A stretch of 64,000 nucleotides of DNA from Acanthosepion lycidas. Lineage: Eukaryota; Mollusca; Cephalopoda; Sepiida; Sepiidae. This document shows, in pieces, positions 11,241 to 23,204 of the stretch (position 1 is the stretch's first letter; each line of letters starts with the position of its first letter). The position numbers and the translations under genes are program-made. The stretch is taken from contig OZ010586.1 in NCBI GenBank assembly GCA_963932145.1, positions 54,873,443-54,937,442 on the forward strand, in the 5' to 3' direction. The notes beneath the pieces are model-generated. The model made no database searches and was not told the DNA's origin. It saw only the letters and a program-made list of their open reading frames with translations.

Positions 11241-12049
11241 AAGCAAAGCATATTGAAAATAACATGAAAAATAAGAAAACAGCACCAACTTGCAACAACA
11301 CCTCAAAACAATGTAACCTTTGCCTAGATGATGAGAAAATACCAATTTCTAGAACAATATAAACTACTAAGTAGAAGATCAGAATTAATTTTCAAATGCA
11401 AACATGAAAACCTACAACCATATTATGACTCCAAAGACTAAGTAATATCCCACTACTTACATCTAATAAACTTTATTTCAAATATGAAAATTTAAGACTG
11501 AAGAAAATATATAAAATAAATAAAATGAAAATTAATAAATAAAACTAGGAAAATAATGAAAGATTTAATCTAAAGGTCAGGATTCTAAATAACCTAAAAC
11601 ATTATTCCCAAAGAAAAGTTTTGGGAAAAGCAAGTTTTCCCCTGCCTTCATTTCCTATAATCTCTCAGTGACTGAGATATAGACAGTTTGGTCTGAAAAT
11701 TGCTTGAGGTGTAAAACTGACAATCAGTATGTTCACACTGTCTATACATCTATCTATTTATATATATAAAAAATAAAAAGATGCTCACTCAAATTTCAGT
11801 TCTCAACATGCAGAGGCTTCTACTAAGTATTCAAAAGAACAAAAAAATTACACCAAAAAATACATCTTAAAAATGACTAAATAAGTGGCCAAAAGCGCTT
11901 TGGATAATATGGACAATTTTTGCATTCCCTTACTCCCACCAAATAGAAAAATGTAAGAACACTGAAAAACTAAATAAAAAAATGAATGAAATTTTCCTTG
12001 TCTGTCATATTTAATGAAAGGTGTTTAAAAGAAAGGTTGCTACCCAAAT
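11241..12049. other. AT-rich, no gene recognised
   Basis: May include the decayed 3' end of the preceding mariner. Nothing else is recognisable. Confidence 0.45.
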
Positions 12050-12057
12050 ATATATAT

Positions 12058-12117
<60 letters not shown>

Positions 12118-12118
12118 G
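12050..12118. repeat. (CA)n(TA)n compound microsatellite
   Basis: A (TA) stub, about 15 CA units, then about 13 TA units. Confidence 0.95.
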
Positions 12119-12231
12119 TATAATGGATGCACAGGTGTCATAATGGTGTAGGTCTATCTAATTCACATAATGCAATCTTCCAACAATTTTCAAACAGTAG
12201 CAATCTATTCTTCTTGAATTTCATCTTCCAA

Positions 12232-13966
12232 TTAAGCTAATGCTTAATACTTTCACAAAAATAAAAACATTAATTCTGTTACTTCTGTCTCTTTGTTCAT
12301 ACATGCATTCTGTCTTATGTTAGTTCACACAATTCTTTTATATCCTTTGAAGCAAGCTAACCACACACTGGTGTTTAAAATTCAATGAAAAGTACTAATT
12401 ACTAGCAACAAGAAAAGTAAAACTATAAAAATAAACAAGAAACAAACAAATTCAGTCAGCCACTCTTTCATACAATCAACAGAAGGAACACTTTGCTGAA
12501 TTTGTTTGATCCATTCTAGAAAGCTTATAATTAATTTATTGGTTGGTACCATATCATTTGATATATAAGTAAAATCTCTAAAGTTATTAAGAATTCCACT
12601 TCTTCAACTCACTACTGTTTTGCTCTGTTGTGATTAGATTTCATTCTGGTTCATTCTGCATGCTGGCCAGATGTGACCACCATGAAGGAAGAAGACAAAA
12701 TAAAAGTTGTTTTCTCCACATTGGGCTCCACACACCACCTCTGGTCTACAAAGTGAACTCTGGCGGTGGCCAATCGTGAACACCCTTGGGACTACTAGAC
12801 CTGCTTAAAAGCAGACTCTGAGGACAACCAGATAGTCGAGGCTTAGCATGTCTGTCGGCCATCATGCAGGGTGCAGCTGCTGTTATCACCACCATGACCT
12901 TGTCACCATGACAACAGAGTTGCAAACTGATGACCATACAAAGCACTACTACACCCACTGTAACCACCTTCACTGCCACCACTCAGCATAACCACACATC
13001 TCAATAACCATTACCATTTCCTAGCTTGACCTACCACCTCGGCATACCTCGACTCATGTACACAGCATTCCCTTCACAGTTGACCCCAGTGACATCTGCT
13101 CCACAGAATAGGTCTACCTTGACTCATTTACAAGGCATTCCCTTCAAAGTTGATGCAGCTATCTCCGTTCTACAGAACCAGCCTCCCAAAACTGCCATCA
13201 CCTCAGCCTACTTGACTTGTTTACAAGGCATTTCCTTCACAGTTGACCTCAATGACATTCATTTCATAGAACAGCTCCACCTTGTCTCATTTACAAAGCA
13301 TTCCCTTCACACTCGACACTGTATACATCCATTCCACCGTACTGACCTCCCTAACCCACTGTCACCTTGACCTACCTTTGCAGTTGACCCCAGCAACATC
13401 CACTCCACAGAACAAGTCTACCTTGACTTGTTTCCAAGGAATTCCCTTCACAGTCAACACCAGCAGCCTCCATTCCATGGAACAGGGCTACCAAGACCAC
13501 ACCAATCCAATGTCACCCCATTTCAACACAACAGGTTGACCAACCGACAAGACGACCTACAACCGTGACATCCATCAACCAAATGTACACCAACAGTATA
13601 CTGTGACCTCAGCCATGCTGGCATAAGAAATGGTTCAACTCCTGACACTATGAATATGCTCAATCACTATTCCTGTACTCTCTATCAACAATAAATGTTG
13701 TTTCACTTTAATCCTCATTATTCCTTTCTCTCACTACCAAACGCTTAATTTAACACTATTAAAGGACCAAAAAGTATTCCCCAGAAAGTGAAAACCAAAA
13801 TCTGTCATGTTAACAATGTGTGGCTTGTCTTATATTAATCAACCTTTGCCACATATTTTCTGTTCAAGGTTGACGAATATGCTCTATTATAATGTGCAGT
13901 CAGATTGAGACAGAAGTAACAGAATTAATGTTTTTATTTTTGTGAAAGTATTAAGCATTAGCTTAA
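12232..13966. mobile_element. 1.73-kb element bounded by a perfect 60-bp inverted repeat
   Basis: Bases 12232-12291 are the exact reverse complement of 13907-13966, 60 of 60 by my count. Outside these positions the flanks do not match. The interior is clearly more GC-rich than its surroundings and contains a 70-bp-unit minisatellite (13026-13539). No transposase motif is visible on either strand; the longest frames are 78-114 residues and follow the minisatellite. The structure fits a non-autonomous terminal-inverted-repeat transposon. A recent inverted duplication flanking unrelated sequence is the alternative. I see no clear target-site duplication. Confidence 0.6.
13026..13539. repeat. diverged minisatellite, ~70-bp unit, about 6-7 copies
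   Basis: Recurring blocks in fixed order are CTACCTTGACTCATTTACAA, GGCATTCCCTTCACAGTTGA, CCCCAGTGACATC and CATTCCACAGAACAG. Copies differ by 15-30% by eye, with one or two units containing extra sequence. Overlapping frames of 114 and 85 residues run through it, but they change phase between units and lack any domain, so I treat this as non-coding satellite. Confidence 0.75.
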
Positions 13967-14097
13967 GCTAAATTTCTAAAACTCTGTATCAGTTGTTGGT
14001 CTAAAATTATCTAGAGTAGCTTTTCCACTTTTGTTCTATTTCAACATTGTCATATCATTCAAATCATCTATGAAATACATTCCTGCTAAAGATGTTA

Positions 14098-14099
<2 letters not shown>

Positions 14100-14135
<36 letters not shown>
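14100..14135. repeat. (TA)n microsatellite
   Basis: About 18 TA units. Confidence 0.95.
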
Positions 14136-14138
<3 letters not shown>

Positions 14139-14149
14139 GAAAATAGTCA

Positions 14150-14665
14150 TAAAAATATCTGGCAACTTCAAATCATACTCACAGGGCAAGATTTTGAAAC
14201 ATAGAGATATTTTAAATTCTGTAATATTAACCTTCAGGGAAGCACTAGAGAGAACAGCAAAAAGACATCATCCTGTGGGAAGAGAAAGAAAGAAAAAAAA
14301 AGTGGATGACAGATGAATTCTTGAAAGGGAGACAGCAGATAATATCATGAAATAGCATTGAATATATGATGTTTAACAAAAACATTAGAAATAAGTACAA
14401 GAAAGCAAAAGGTGAGTGGCTCAATGAGAATTATGTGGAGACAGAGAAATGGCAGAACAGGAATAGTAGTCATGCTTAAAATGATAAAAGAAATGACAGG
14501 ACAGAGAATGCAATCTTCAGTATGGGGCATAAAATCTAAAAAGAGAATGCTTAGAAAAAGAGAAATACTACATGGATTGAATAAATACATTAAAGGGCTT
14601 TTTAACAACAACAAAGGAGAGAAACTTACACTACAGGCAAAAGGTCTCTCTGCTTTTCTTTAAAA
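14150..14665 (+). mobile_element. LINE-C fragment: endonuclease-to-RT linker, copy C1
   Basis: Plus-strand pieces in shifting frames resemble the segment between the AP-endonuclease and RT of an animal LINE. They are a 'KRHHPVGRERKKKKVDD' block (about 14262-14312), Lys-rich helices through about 14440, 'MIKEMTGQRMQSS' (about 14480-14520) and 'GLNKYIKGLFNNNKGEK' (14576-14627), which precedes RT domain 0. Frames are interrupted by stops. The assignment to the same family as the later LINE-C pieces is inferred, because the regions do not overlap. Confidence 0.6.
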
Positions 14666-15004
14666 AAATACCTTAAAATGAGATATCTTCATATTTTTTT
14701 AAATTAAAAGATAGCATTTCAGTAACTACAGTGTATTTGCTTTTATTTTTCAGTTTTTCCCCAGGTTCCTCTTAAAAAGTTCAAATTTTGATTTGTATAA
14801 GAAACAATATATTTTATATATATTATATATATATATAGTTTTCACCATTAACTCCTCACTTGACTTTTTGAGATTGCTAACATTTGCAACTGCATTAAAT
14901 ATTAATACAGTTTCTAAATGTTAATTTAGCACTGATCAATGTTGCAAACAAAACATATATAGATGTCACTGTTTTGTTTTTATTGCCATTTTCTAATCAT
15001 ATAA
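14666..15004. other. no gene recognised
   Basis: AT-rich with a short (TA) tract at about 14815-14837. Confidence 0.45.
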
Positions 15005-17560
15005 TGCCATGCAAAGCAGGAAAGCTATGAAGACACAAGAGGTTACTGAGTGTGAAAGAATAAGAAAAAAGAGAAACATTATTAAGGAGCGAGAACTACA
15101 AAAGATGAGTAATTAAGAAAATGATAGATAAGAATTGACATTGTATTTAAATTTTTGAACAAATTTAGCTGGAAAGCAAATCGCTGGAAGAGTTCCACAA
15201 GTGAAAAGTGCGAGAAAAGACTTTCAGGGAAGAACTTATGACTACATCTAACCAATTCAACTGTGAATTGATGACATGTTGCTGCCAGTCTAGTACTGTG
15301 CTTAAATTCATAAAGTCTATGTACCATAGCAAAGACATCACCAAATAATTACCTTGAAAGTATTTATAGAAAAGGCACAGGGAAGCAACTTTATAATAAT
15401 GAGAAAATAACTGAAATTCAAACACCATGTCAGGACCAATAATATTGCTGATTCTTCTTTGGATTTTATAAAGAATCTTTAAATATATAGCAGGAGTACA
15501 GGACCATATGTAGCAGTAATATTCAAATCATAGTTGAATGGTACACTTATAAACACATAAGATAGATTCAACAGAGAAAAATTGTCTTGCATGACACAGT
15601 GAACCAACCTAGAAATGGATTCAATATAATCTTTCCACTTAATGTCAGCTGAGAATGTTAGGTACGATGACTCACTCTCATGGAGATATGATGATGGGAG
15701 GCAGGAAAAATCTTTCTGGTGATTAATTTTGTTTTGGAAGCATCAAAATTAACAAATCATTCCATGTCCCAATCAAAAACAGGCTGTAGGTCAATTTTTA
15801 AATCAGCTGCCAATTTGACCATATCAAACTGATCAGACTTACTATTGAGACAGGAGTAAATGGTCATGTTATTAGCATAGATATCAAGTTGAGAACTGAT
15901 GTTATCAGGAAGATCATTGATGAAAATTAAGCACAAAGTAGGTCCAAGGATATGGCCATAGGGGACACCTGCAATAATACTAAAAGATCTACAAGAGACA
16001 ACTTTCATTTCACAATTTAATAATGAAGACTGAATCAGTTAAAAAAATAATCCAGAAATACTGTAGCCTTTCAAATTGTGAAGAAGACTAGCATAAAAAA
16101 CTCTGTCAAATGCTTTCAAGAAGTCTAAAACAAAATCTCCAGTTTCAACAGTCTTACCTAAAGCTTGACAATTGTTAGTATGTCAGCAGTTGACCTTGAG
16201 AAGCGAAAGCCATATTGCTTGTCTGAAAGAAGACTCTGCAATGTGAGATACTTAACCAATTCAGAGTTGATTAAGACCTCTTGTAGTTTGTCAAATAGAG
16301 GTAGATGGTTAATAGGTCAATAGTTTGAAGGGACAGATGGTTCACCTGAGTGAAAAAAAAAAAACTGGAACAACACCAAAGAGGCAGCAAGGCATTTATT
16401 ATACAGTTTAGAGAGAGCAGAAGCATACTTCTTAAGGACTATTACACGGATACCATCAGGTCCACATGATTTGTGGCGATCCAGATTAGAGCTGATAGAA
16501 GGAGTTATATACATATCACTCAACAGTCTCAATTCTAAGTGGAAAATCAGTCAAGAGTTTAAGGAAAATTTATGGTCAAAAGAATCTGCTTTATTAGCAA
16601 AGGATATTAACACCTCAAATTGAGTGAAAAGATAAGGGATAAAATATTTACTCTTATTTAATACACTATTACAGAGCTGCCAGTAGTCATGAGAGCCAAA
16701 GTTGTTAGATGCAATATGGTGCCTTATTCTATCAGCAAAGGCTTAGCTCCTTTGAAGACACAGCCATGAATAGGCATGTTGAATTGGAATTGTCATGCTG
16801 GTATAGCCAGAAAAAGTGATTCCTGTAGGCTATAGCTGCTGGTTTGAAAAGATTTTGATTTTGCCTGGTATTTCCAAGAAGGTACAAAAGCATTGATGCC
16901 AAATTTGACCCAAGAAGAAACCTCCATGGCACAATTCTCAATAAAAAGGTTAAGAATATCAATCCAAGTGGTGTCTCAAAGAAAGTTGCAAAATGAATCC
17001 CAATTGTCATACTGGTACCAGAAGGAGGTCTTGTGAAAAGGAAGTTCCTGTCTAACAGATGACTGAAACAAGATATCAGCAGTTATTACAGCATGATCTG
17101 AATTGCCAAAATGACACAGAGTTGTGGAGCTCAACAAGAGGTATAAGAGGAGATATGGTACAAGTCAAATAAGGAAGTATGTTGATCAGATTTATTAGGG
17201 AGATGAATAAGGAATTGTGTAAAAAACTGAGTGTTGGCAAAACTGAAGTTTGAATATCTGCAATGTCTCAGTAACATTAGAACACTTAAGCCACTTGTCA
17301 AACATGTTTGCAGATGAGTGTAGAGAGATCCATTTCTATATTGCCAGCAATTTTGTCCAATATACTGCAGTCCTGAGAATAGGGAGAACAGTAAAGGAAG
17401 AAGTGATTGGCAAATCACATGAAAGAATAATCTGGGGGTTCAAGGGACAATTCACTTGCTATTGACAGATTTTCCTGGACATAAACACCAAGGCCATGCA
17501 TATGTATCATAGAATCTTTACAACAAAGAGGAAGATAGCCTGGAACATAGAATTAGTTAA
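15005..17560 (-). mobile_element. LINE-A, largest copy: decayed endonuclease plus reverse transcriptase
   Basis: A minus-strand non-LTR retrotransposon relic. Reading down in coordinate: an endonuclease segment with 'MHGLGVYVQENLSIA' (about 17500-17460), the catalytic-site motif NSDHA (17105-17091), RT fingers with 'SCGPDGI' (about 16472-16450), and the palm with 'GHILGPTLCLIFINDLP' (about 15960-15910) and YANN (15879-15868). The last is where YADD is expected, so both catalytic Asp are replaced and the enzyme is dead. A C-terminal segment with 'HLWNSSSD' and a 3' UTR end near 15005. Frames are broken many times. The order EN-RT and the C-terminal pattern resemble CR1/L2/Jockey-type LINEs. 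The 5' boundary is uncertain. At least six shorter copies occur in this window. Confidence 0.88.
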
Positions 17561-18054
17561 ATACAAATGGAAGAATATCAGGAGACCATTTCAAGTGAAA
17601 TGCAAATTGAAATGGATGCCCAGGAATATTGGAGAAAGAAAAGGTTGAGAAGGGTAGATGATTTTTTGTTTACTGGTTTTCTTGTATTTCTTTTCATTTT
17701 ATTTGTCATAAAGAGATTTGTTTTGAAAGGAAAAGAAAGAAAAAGGCCAAAATAATTATCACTATCTGTCATCAATAGCAATAAAAGCTGGCCAGAACGT
17801 GGCTGAAACTAAAGCATAGTGTGACCTCAAAGATTGGCCACAGGAAATACATGTAACATAGCACTACAAATACCCCAATATCATGTGACTATTGATCAGA
17901 ACATCATCTAAGCATTACCAAAGACTACAGGCTCCTTACTTCCAGTCAGATGTAGCAAGCAAAAAACATTCAACCCAGTACCCTCATAATGAAGAGTCAC
18001 AGCCACTGATCAGTCAGATCACAAAAGCATTAAGATAATTAAATCATTATGGCC

Positions 18055-18090
<36 letters not shown>

Positions 18091-18545
18091 ACTGGTAAAC
18101 CATATCCTAAATAGAAAACAAGGGATAAAACTCTACTTATGTTCAATAAACATGGAAGAAATGCAGGCTGGGAGATAGTCAAGCCTCTCTACTTCTATTA
18201 ACCTATTCATAGCACAAGAGGCTGGCTGATTTTATCTAGATACCATCAAGTGGGAGGTTGCCAAATAAGGCTATAGACTCCTCCCAGGTCAGTTAGGGAA
18301 TTACTGAATTATTAATAATTGTTTGGAGGTTAGCCTAGGAATTGTTTAAATTATTGGGAATTTAGGATTTAAATATACATACAAACATACACATATACAA
18401 TTTATATTGGATATAAGAATAGCAACAGTTGTCAAATGGGTGTTTGAAGAAAAAATGATTGTGCGATTATGACAGTATTTTAATAGTTTATTTATTTTTT
18501 AATTTTGAAGTAATTTGCACATAGTAGCTATGCATTGAGGTGAGC
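17561..18545. other. no gene recognised; (GAAA)n tract
   Basis: May include the remaining 5' end of the LINE-A copy. A (GAAA)n microsatellite lies at 18057-18090. The 62-residue plus frame at 17567-17755, with a hydrophobic stretch, lies next to LINE-A on the antisense strand and is not supported as a gene. Confidence 0.4.
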
Positions 18546-18549
18546 CCAC

Positions 18550-19520
18550 AAATTGAAATTTAATTCAAAGAAAGCTACTTGCAAAAACAAATTGTAAAGG
18601 AATTTAAGATTTTTAAAAATGGGATTCAATATTTGTTACAAAGTCAAATAGAGACTGACACAAATAGTGATAGAAAAAGTGCTGGAGTACCAAATGTAAC
18701 AATTGCTTCTGAAGATAAACACTTGAAAATTGAGAGCAAAAGAAATAGAAGGAAATCTGCTCCAGAGTCGACAACTGAACTTAATTCCTCTTGACATCAC
18801 CCAGTGTGACTCTCAACTGTGAAAAATTGACTTGGATTATTGAGGCTCAGAGGGTACCTGTTTTGGAAGGAGAATAAAGCAGAAAAAACTGTTATGAGCA
18901 AAAAATGTATAAGAACTGAACATTGAAAGAGTGGTAAAATGTATTGTGGATAGATGTCCAACTTTGAACATTTTGACAGTAAAAGGGGAGTGTGAGAAGA
19001 AAGCCAAGAGAAAGACTGAATGATGAATGTGTGGTTCCAACAGTTAAGTATGAGGGTGGGTCTGTTGTGGCGTGGCAGTGTTTTAGGGGAGAGAGGTCTG
19101 GAGATTTGATTTAGATCAAAGAAATCAGGAAAAAAAGAACAATGTCATTTGATTTTGAAGACGTAATTGGAAAAAATTAACCTTTCAATTAGACAATGAT
19201 TTAAAACACTCATCTAAATTATGTCAAAATTACCTTGAGTCAAACAACAGGAACATTTTGGAAATTATGACTCGGCTACCACAACCTCCTAAGATCTCAC
19301 CCATTGAATTAATATGGGATGAATTGGATAGGAGAGTTCGAAGAGAATACCCAAAGAATGAGAGTGAGCCTTTTTTAGTGCTTGCAGAATGGTTAGGAAA
19401 GTCTGCCATCTACTTTTTTTTCAAAACATGTTTGAAAGAATGCAAAGAATTTGTAAAGCAGCAATTAAAGCAGATTGTGATTTTATTGACAAAAACAAAT
19501 TATGATGCTGCTGTATGATA
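18550..19520 (+). mobile_element. Tc1-like (DD34E) transposase relic, T1
   Basis: The N-terminal DNA-binding region reads 'KSAGVPNVTIASEDKHLKIE', followed by 'SKRNRRKSAPESTTELNSS' (about 18675-18790). This is the typical end of the paired-like helix-turn-helix of Tc1 transposases. The DDE domain follows in broken frames: 'QLDNDLKHSSKL' (about 19182-19217) holds the second Asp, and 'ISPIELIWDELDRRV' (19294-19338) holds the final Glu. The first Asp region (about 18945-18990) is degraded. Stops and frameshifts throughout make it inactive. I could not confirm terminal inverted repeats. Confidence 0.85.
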
Positions 19521-19714
19521 ATTTTTATAGTTAAGTGCTTATTTTTTTGTCAAAATAAAAGCAAATACACTGTAATAATTTTATCTTTTATTTTAAAAAA
19601 TAAAAACTATCCCATTTTAAGGTGTTTTTTAAAGACATGCAGAATGATCCTCAAAGTTTTGCCTGTAGTATATAATACATAAAATCATGGAAGGACCCAC
19701 TATATTAAAATTTG
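19521..19714. other. 3' flank of Tc1 relic, no gene
   Basis: AT-rich, with possible non-coding end of the Tc1 element. No inverted partner of any upstream sequence was found. Confidence 0.35.
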
Positions 19715-20182
19715 AGATTAGGTCAGCAGTGGCCAAAATGAAGGACAATGTAGCAGGACCAAGTGTGGTTGTAATAGAGATGATGACAACCTGAGACAAT
19801 TTTGTGATTGATAAAGTTACTAAAAAGATAACTGAAATTGAGATAGTGGCAAAGTATCAGACAACCTCAGTAGATGTATCTTCATAGTGATGCCAACAAA
19901 ACCAGATTTAAATGAATGCAAATTCATTACAATCATCTTGGTAAATCGCATAAATAAAATTATTATGAGGATTCTAATGGATAAGACTCTGAGTAAACAT
20001 AGGACAAGAACAGTGTAGCTTTGTTCAAAGATGGGAACATGAAATGCTCTTTTTAATATCAGAATTCTATCAGAGCAATTAATACAAATGCACAATGACC
20101 TATGCTATTTTTATCAGATTAGAAAATACATATGACAGGGTAAGACATGAAGGACTGCTTGAAATATTAGATTTACACACTT
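19715..20182 (+). mobile_element. LINE-C RT fingers fragment, copy C2
   Basis: Plus-strand pieces match the start of a LINE RT: 'NVAGPS' with a following 'VVIEMMT' (about 19748-19787), 'MPTKPDLNECKF' (19890-19925), 'INKIIMRILMDK' (about 19950-19985), and 'YDRVRHEGLLEILD' (about 20131-20172). The last is the conserved block where most LINEs have AFDxVxH. The same region occurs on the minus strand at 62330-62720. The fragment is cut off by SINE-4a at about 20186. Confidence 0.72.
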
Positions 20183-20185
20183 AAT

Positions 20186-20490
20186 TTACGCTATTTATAT
20201 GCAGACTATTGTCTTCATTTTTGTTGTTGTTATCACAATGTTTCAGCTGGCTTTCATCGGGTGCATGTCAATCTGAGTAACCTAAAGTGAATAACAAACT
20301 GAATCCTTTATTTAATCAACAAAAGATTTTTCCACTGCCCATGTCTTGGGATATATCGTCTAGTTCTTAATTTTGGTAATATTCAGTTATTTCTTGTCCT
20401 GCTTTCAAAGTACACACTGCAGGGACTGAACTCGCAACAACTATGTCAAAATTCACAAACCAATGCTTTAATCCACTAAATTCACAATTG
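20186..20490 (-). mobile_element. tRNA-derived SINE-4, copy a
   Basis: On the minus strand an A-box-like TAGTGGATTAAAGCATTGG (20478-20460) and a B-box-like GCGAGTTCAGTCCC (20435-20422) are followed by a body and a tail. The tail, about 20275 down to 20205 ('caatgtttcag..', 'ttgttgttatcac'), matches the tails at 45439-45530 and 45815-45905. It sits at the truncated end of LINE-C2. The shared internal tail may be one of the conserved SINE domains, such as the Ceph domain of cephalopod SINEs, but I cannot test that. Confidence 0.7.
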
Positions 20491-22148
20491 TTCCATGGGA
20501 CAATTCTCGGTGGAGAAATTGGAGCCTTAAACCAAACCTACCTGCTGATGCATGCTGCTGCTGTTTGTCAAGCTTGATTGCATTCAATGAAGTTTTCTCT
20601 TTTTGTTTCTTCTACTGGCATTTGTTATTCTTTCTTTATCAGCGGATCCCATATTGTATGTATCTCTATGCATAGCTTAGCATATGTGCTGATTCTTTCG
20701 GATGTCTCACTCTTCAGTGTTCTTTCTTGGAAAGTATTTTTACTTCGTTCCACAGAGGCTGATCACTACACTTTTCCCTCCATGCATTATCAGCCATATC
20801 TGATTTCCTTGTCTCATCCATCACTATGGCTTTACAATGTTCCTCCAGCTTTACTTTTAGTTGCAGCTTGTTTTATCGTTATATTTGAAATGTTGGGATA
20901 ACAACAACAAAGAGTGTAAATAATGATAATTCCTTGTCCCAAAAATTTACACATTTATATTTTAAATTGTTTTGTGTATTGATTTATACAGGAAAAATAT
21001 TTGATTAGTCTGTAGGCTCTACTGGGAACAAATAACCTGCATGAAGATAAAGAACAATTTTAATGAATACAGAAAAATAGGAATATAACAAGAATGTATT
21101 TTCTCATTGGATTTACTTCCCTTATGTTTATCTTGCTGTACATGTCTTACATTTACAGCATGACCATCATAACAATTGTTATACACAGTGTGTATGTTTG
21201 CAAGAGTAACAAATGAAAATAACAAAGTATTGCTGTGGAAAGATAAGTAGACAAGATATATGAAAATAAATTATCTCTTTTGCCAGTATATTGGATATAT
21301 GTACTTGAGTATAGTACGAGTTTTTATGTACAGTTTTTTACAAAAAAAAAAAAATAGAGGGTCATGCATAGGAATTTTTTTGAAAAGTTTAAAAATCATA
21401 CATTTTCAGGAACCATAACTGACCTGCTTTATGCTGTGCTGCATTGCAGGAGCAATTCTCTGTCACATGTATTGTAGGTGAGTGGCTGATTGTTGTGAGT
21501 TACCAGTGCATAAAATGTAGTACTTAACTACTACTGTGTTGTTATGTTACATATACATTCTCTTCATTTAACAAGTATAAAAATTTAATCCATTACTTAC
21601 TTAATTACTGTTTTCTGTAAAGATTTGAGCATCTAGATTATTCAAATGAATGTTCATCACTATAGCTTAACCAACACCTGCTTACCAGCAGCAACAGAGA
21701 AGCTACTCAGGTGGCACACCACAGCACACATTTAAACAACCTCAGTTTTCAGCAAAAGAAAGCAAAAAGCAATATATGTGTATATAGTACTTTTTACTTA
21801 CATGACTTGAATTATCATAACCTGAAGTATGTACCACAACTTGTGGAACATAACTGCATTATGTACCAGTAATTCTGACAGAAAGGTTATCATTGGAAAG
21901 TCAGCAATGGAAACACTTGCAAAACAAAAATGAATGCTAATTTGGGATGAGAAAAAACTACTAATTCTTTATTTTTATAAGGTGTTTATTGATTTTAAGT
22001 GGCATACAGAGTTGATAAGGTTTTGCTCTTCATTTAATGACAAAAGGAAAGAAACTTAGGCTATATGGGAGGCAGGCCGAGCGTAAAGACATGAACTAAA
22101 ACAGAAGTACAGTATCTAAATTTTTGTATCAGATATTTTATGGTAAGT
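20491..22148. other. no gene recognised
   Basis: A 107-residue plus frame (20578-20901) is Ser/Leu/Phe-rich without a recognisable domain. No shared repeats were seen to about 22140. An A-run lies near 21340-21352. Confidence 0.4.
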
Positions 22149-22430
22149 AGTTTTTATCCCCATTTCGGGGTAGCTTTATACAAAAAAGAATGAAGACCAT
22201 TTATTTACTATAAAATATATCCAGGATGATACCCAGTACTGTAATATTTGACTACAGTAGGTCTACTAGTATTGCCAAGAACCTGGGGTCAGACAAGCTA
22301 AGTGGTTTTCCTCACCATTTTCAAGTAGCTTTCTACAAAAAAGACCCTTTATTGGATATAAAATATGTCCAGTATGTTGCCTAGTACTGCGATATTTGAC
22401 TACAGTAGGTCTACTAGTATTCTTCAGAAG
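22149..22430. repeat. imperfect tandem duplication, ~148-bp period
   Basis: Two copies (about 22149-22278 and 22303-22430) share TAGCTTT, TACAAAAAAGA, TATAAAATAT, CCAGTACTG and a common ACTACAGTAGGTCTACTAG ending (22251 and 22399). Divergence is moderate. Confidence 0.75.
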
Positions 22431-23084
22431 CTAGAGTTGCACTATACACAAACTATAGGTGAAAATCAGGTTTTCCATGAAAAAATTTCAGTGGTTGCAC
22501 TATACATAAAGATTATACACAAATATATACGGTGATGAATCAAGGTAGAATGTTTCTATTGTGGATGAGGGAGGTGGCCTGGGAGATAGGAGAGTTAGGC
22601 CTGGCGTTGAGTTATGTGTCAGATCAGCTAAGAGAGCGCTGGTGAACTACTATGCTATTGAGCAGGTCCTTTTAAGCAGTTAGGGTGGATACTTAACTCT
22701 GTCATACTTTTCTTTTAGTGGCAACATTTATGACAGCCTCTGATGTTTAAATTTTATTTTATATTTTTGAGTGAGTTTGTTAACTGAGCTGGGTGTAATT
22801 CTCAGAACCCCTGTACAGAGAGAAACTTTTTTATTTTTAGATTTGCTTTCATAGTATTCACACCTGGTTTTGGTGTGGAGTGAATGAGAAAGAGGTCTGA
22901 TATGAAGCAGAGGATAACACAATTAGAAAACTTATCCAGATTTATTATAGGTTGACATAACCTTAACAATAATAAAATACACAAATGACACTGTATTGAT
23001 GATGGCTGACCCAGAAAGATAATTGGAAGAGACATGGTAGTTGTTGATGTCCCAATCAAGCTGGTGCAAATATTTAACTATTCG
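22431..23084. other. no gene recognised
   Basis: A slightly GC-richer patch lies at about 22550-22670. No family was recognised. Confidence 0.4.
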
Positions 23085-23174
23085 TCCTGGGTATGACAGT
23101 AAACTACATCCGTGTCCTGGGTATGACGGTAAACTACATCCGCTTCCTGGGTATGGCGATAAACTGCATCCAAC
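23085..23174. repeat. 30-bp tandem repeat, 3 copies
   Basis: Units starting at 23085, 23115 and 23145 share TCCTGGGTATGACGGTAAAC and TACATCCG with a few substitutions. Confidence 0.9.
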
Positions 23175-23204
23175 AGCAAGGTCTCAGATAATGTTTTCAG
23201 AAAA

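Noticed and set aside
12746-12982. 78-residue minus-strand ORF in the GC-richer core
   Set aside because: No domain. Openness is explained by higher GC, and it ends where the minisatellite begins.
17567-17755. 62-residue ORF with one membrane-like segment
   Set aside because: Lies opposite the 5' region of the LINE-A relic. It is short and without any homologue I recognise.
20578-20901. 107-residue hydrophobic ORF as a membrane protein gene
   Set aside because: No recognisable family, no clear splice or promoter context, and Ser/Leu/Phe richness is typical of reading T-rich DNA.
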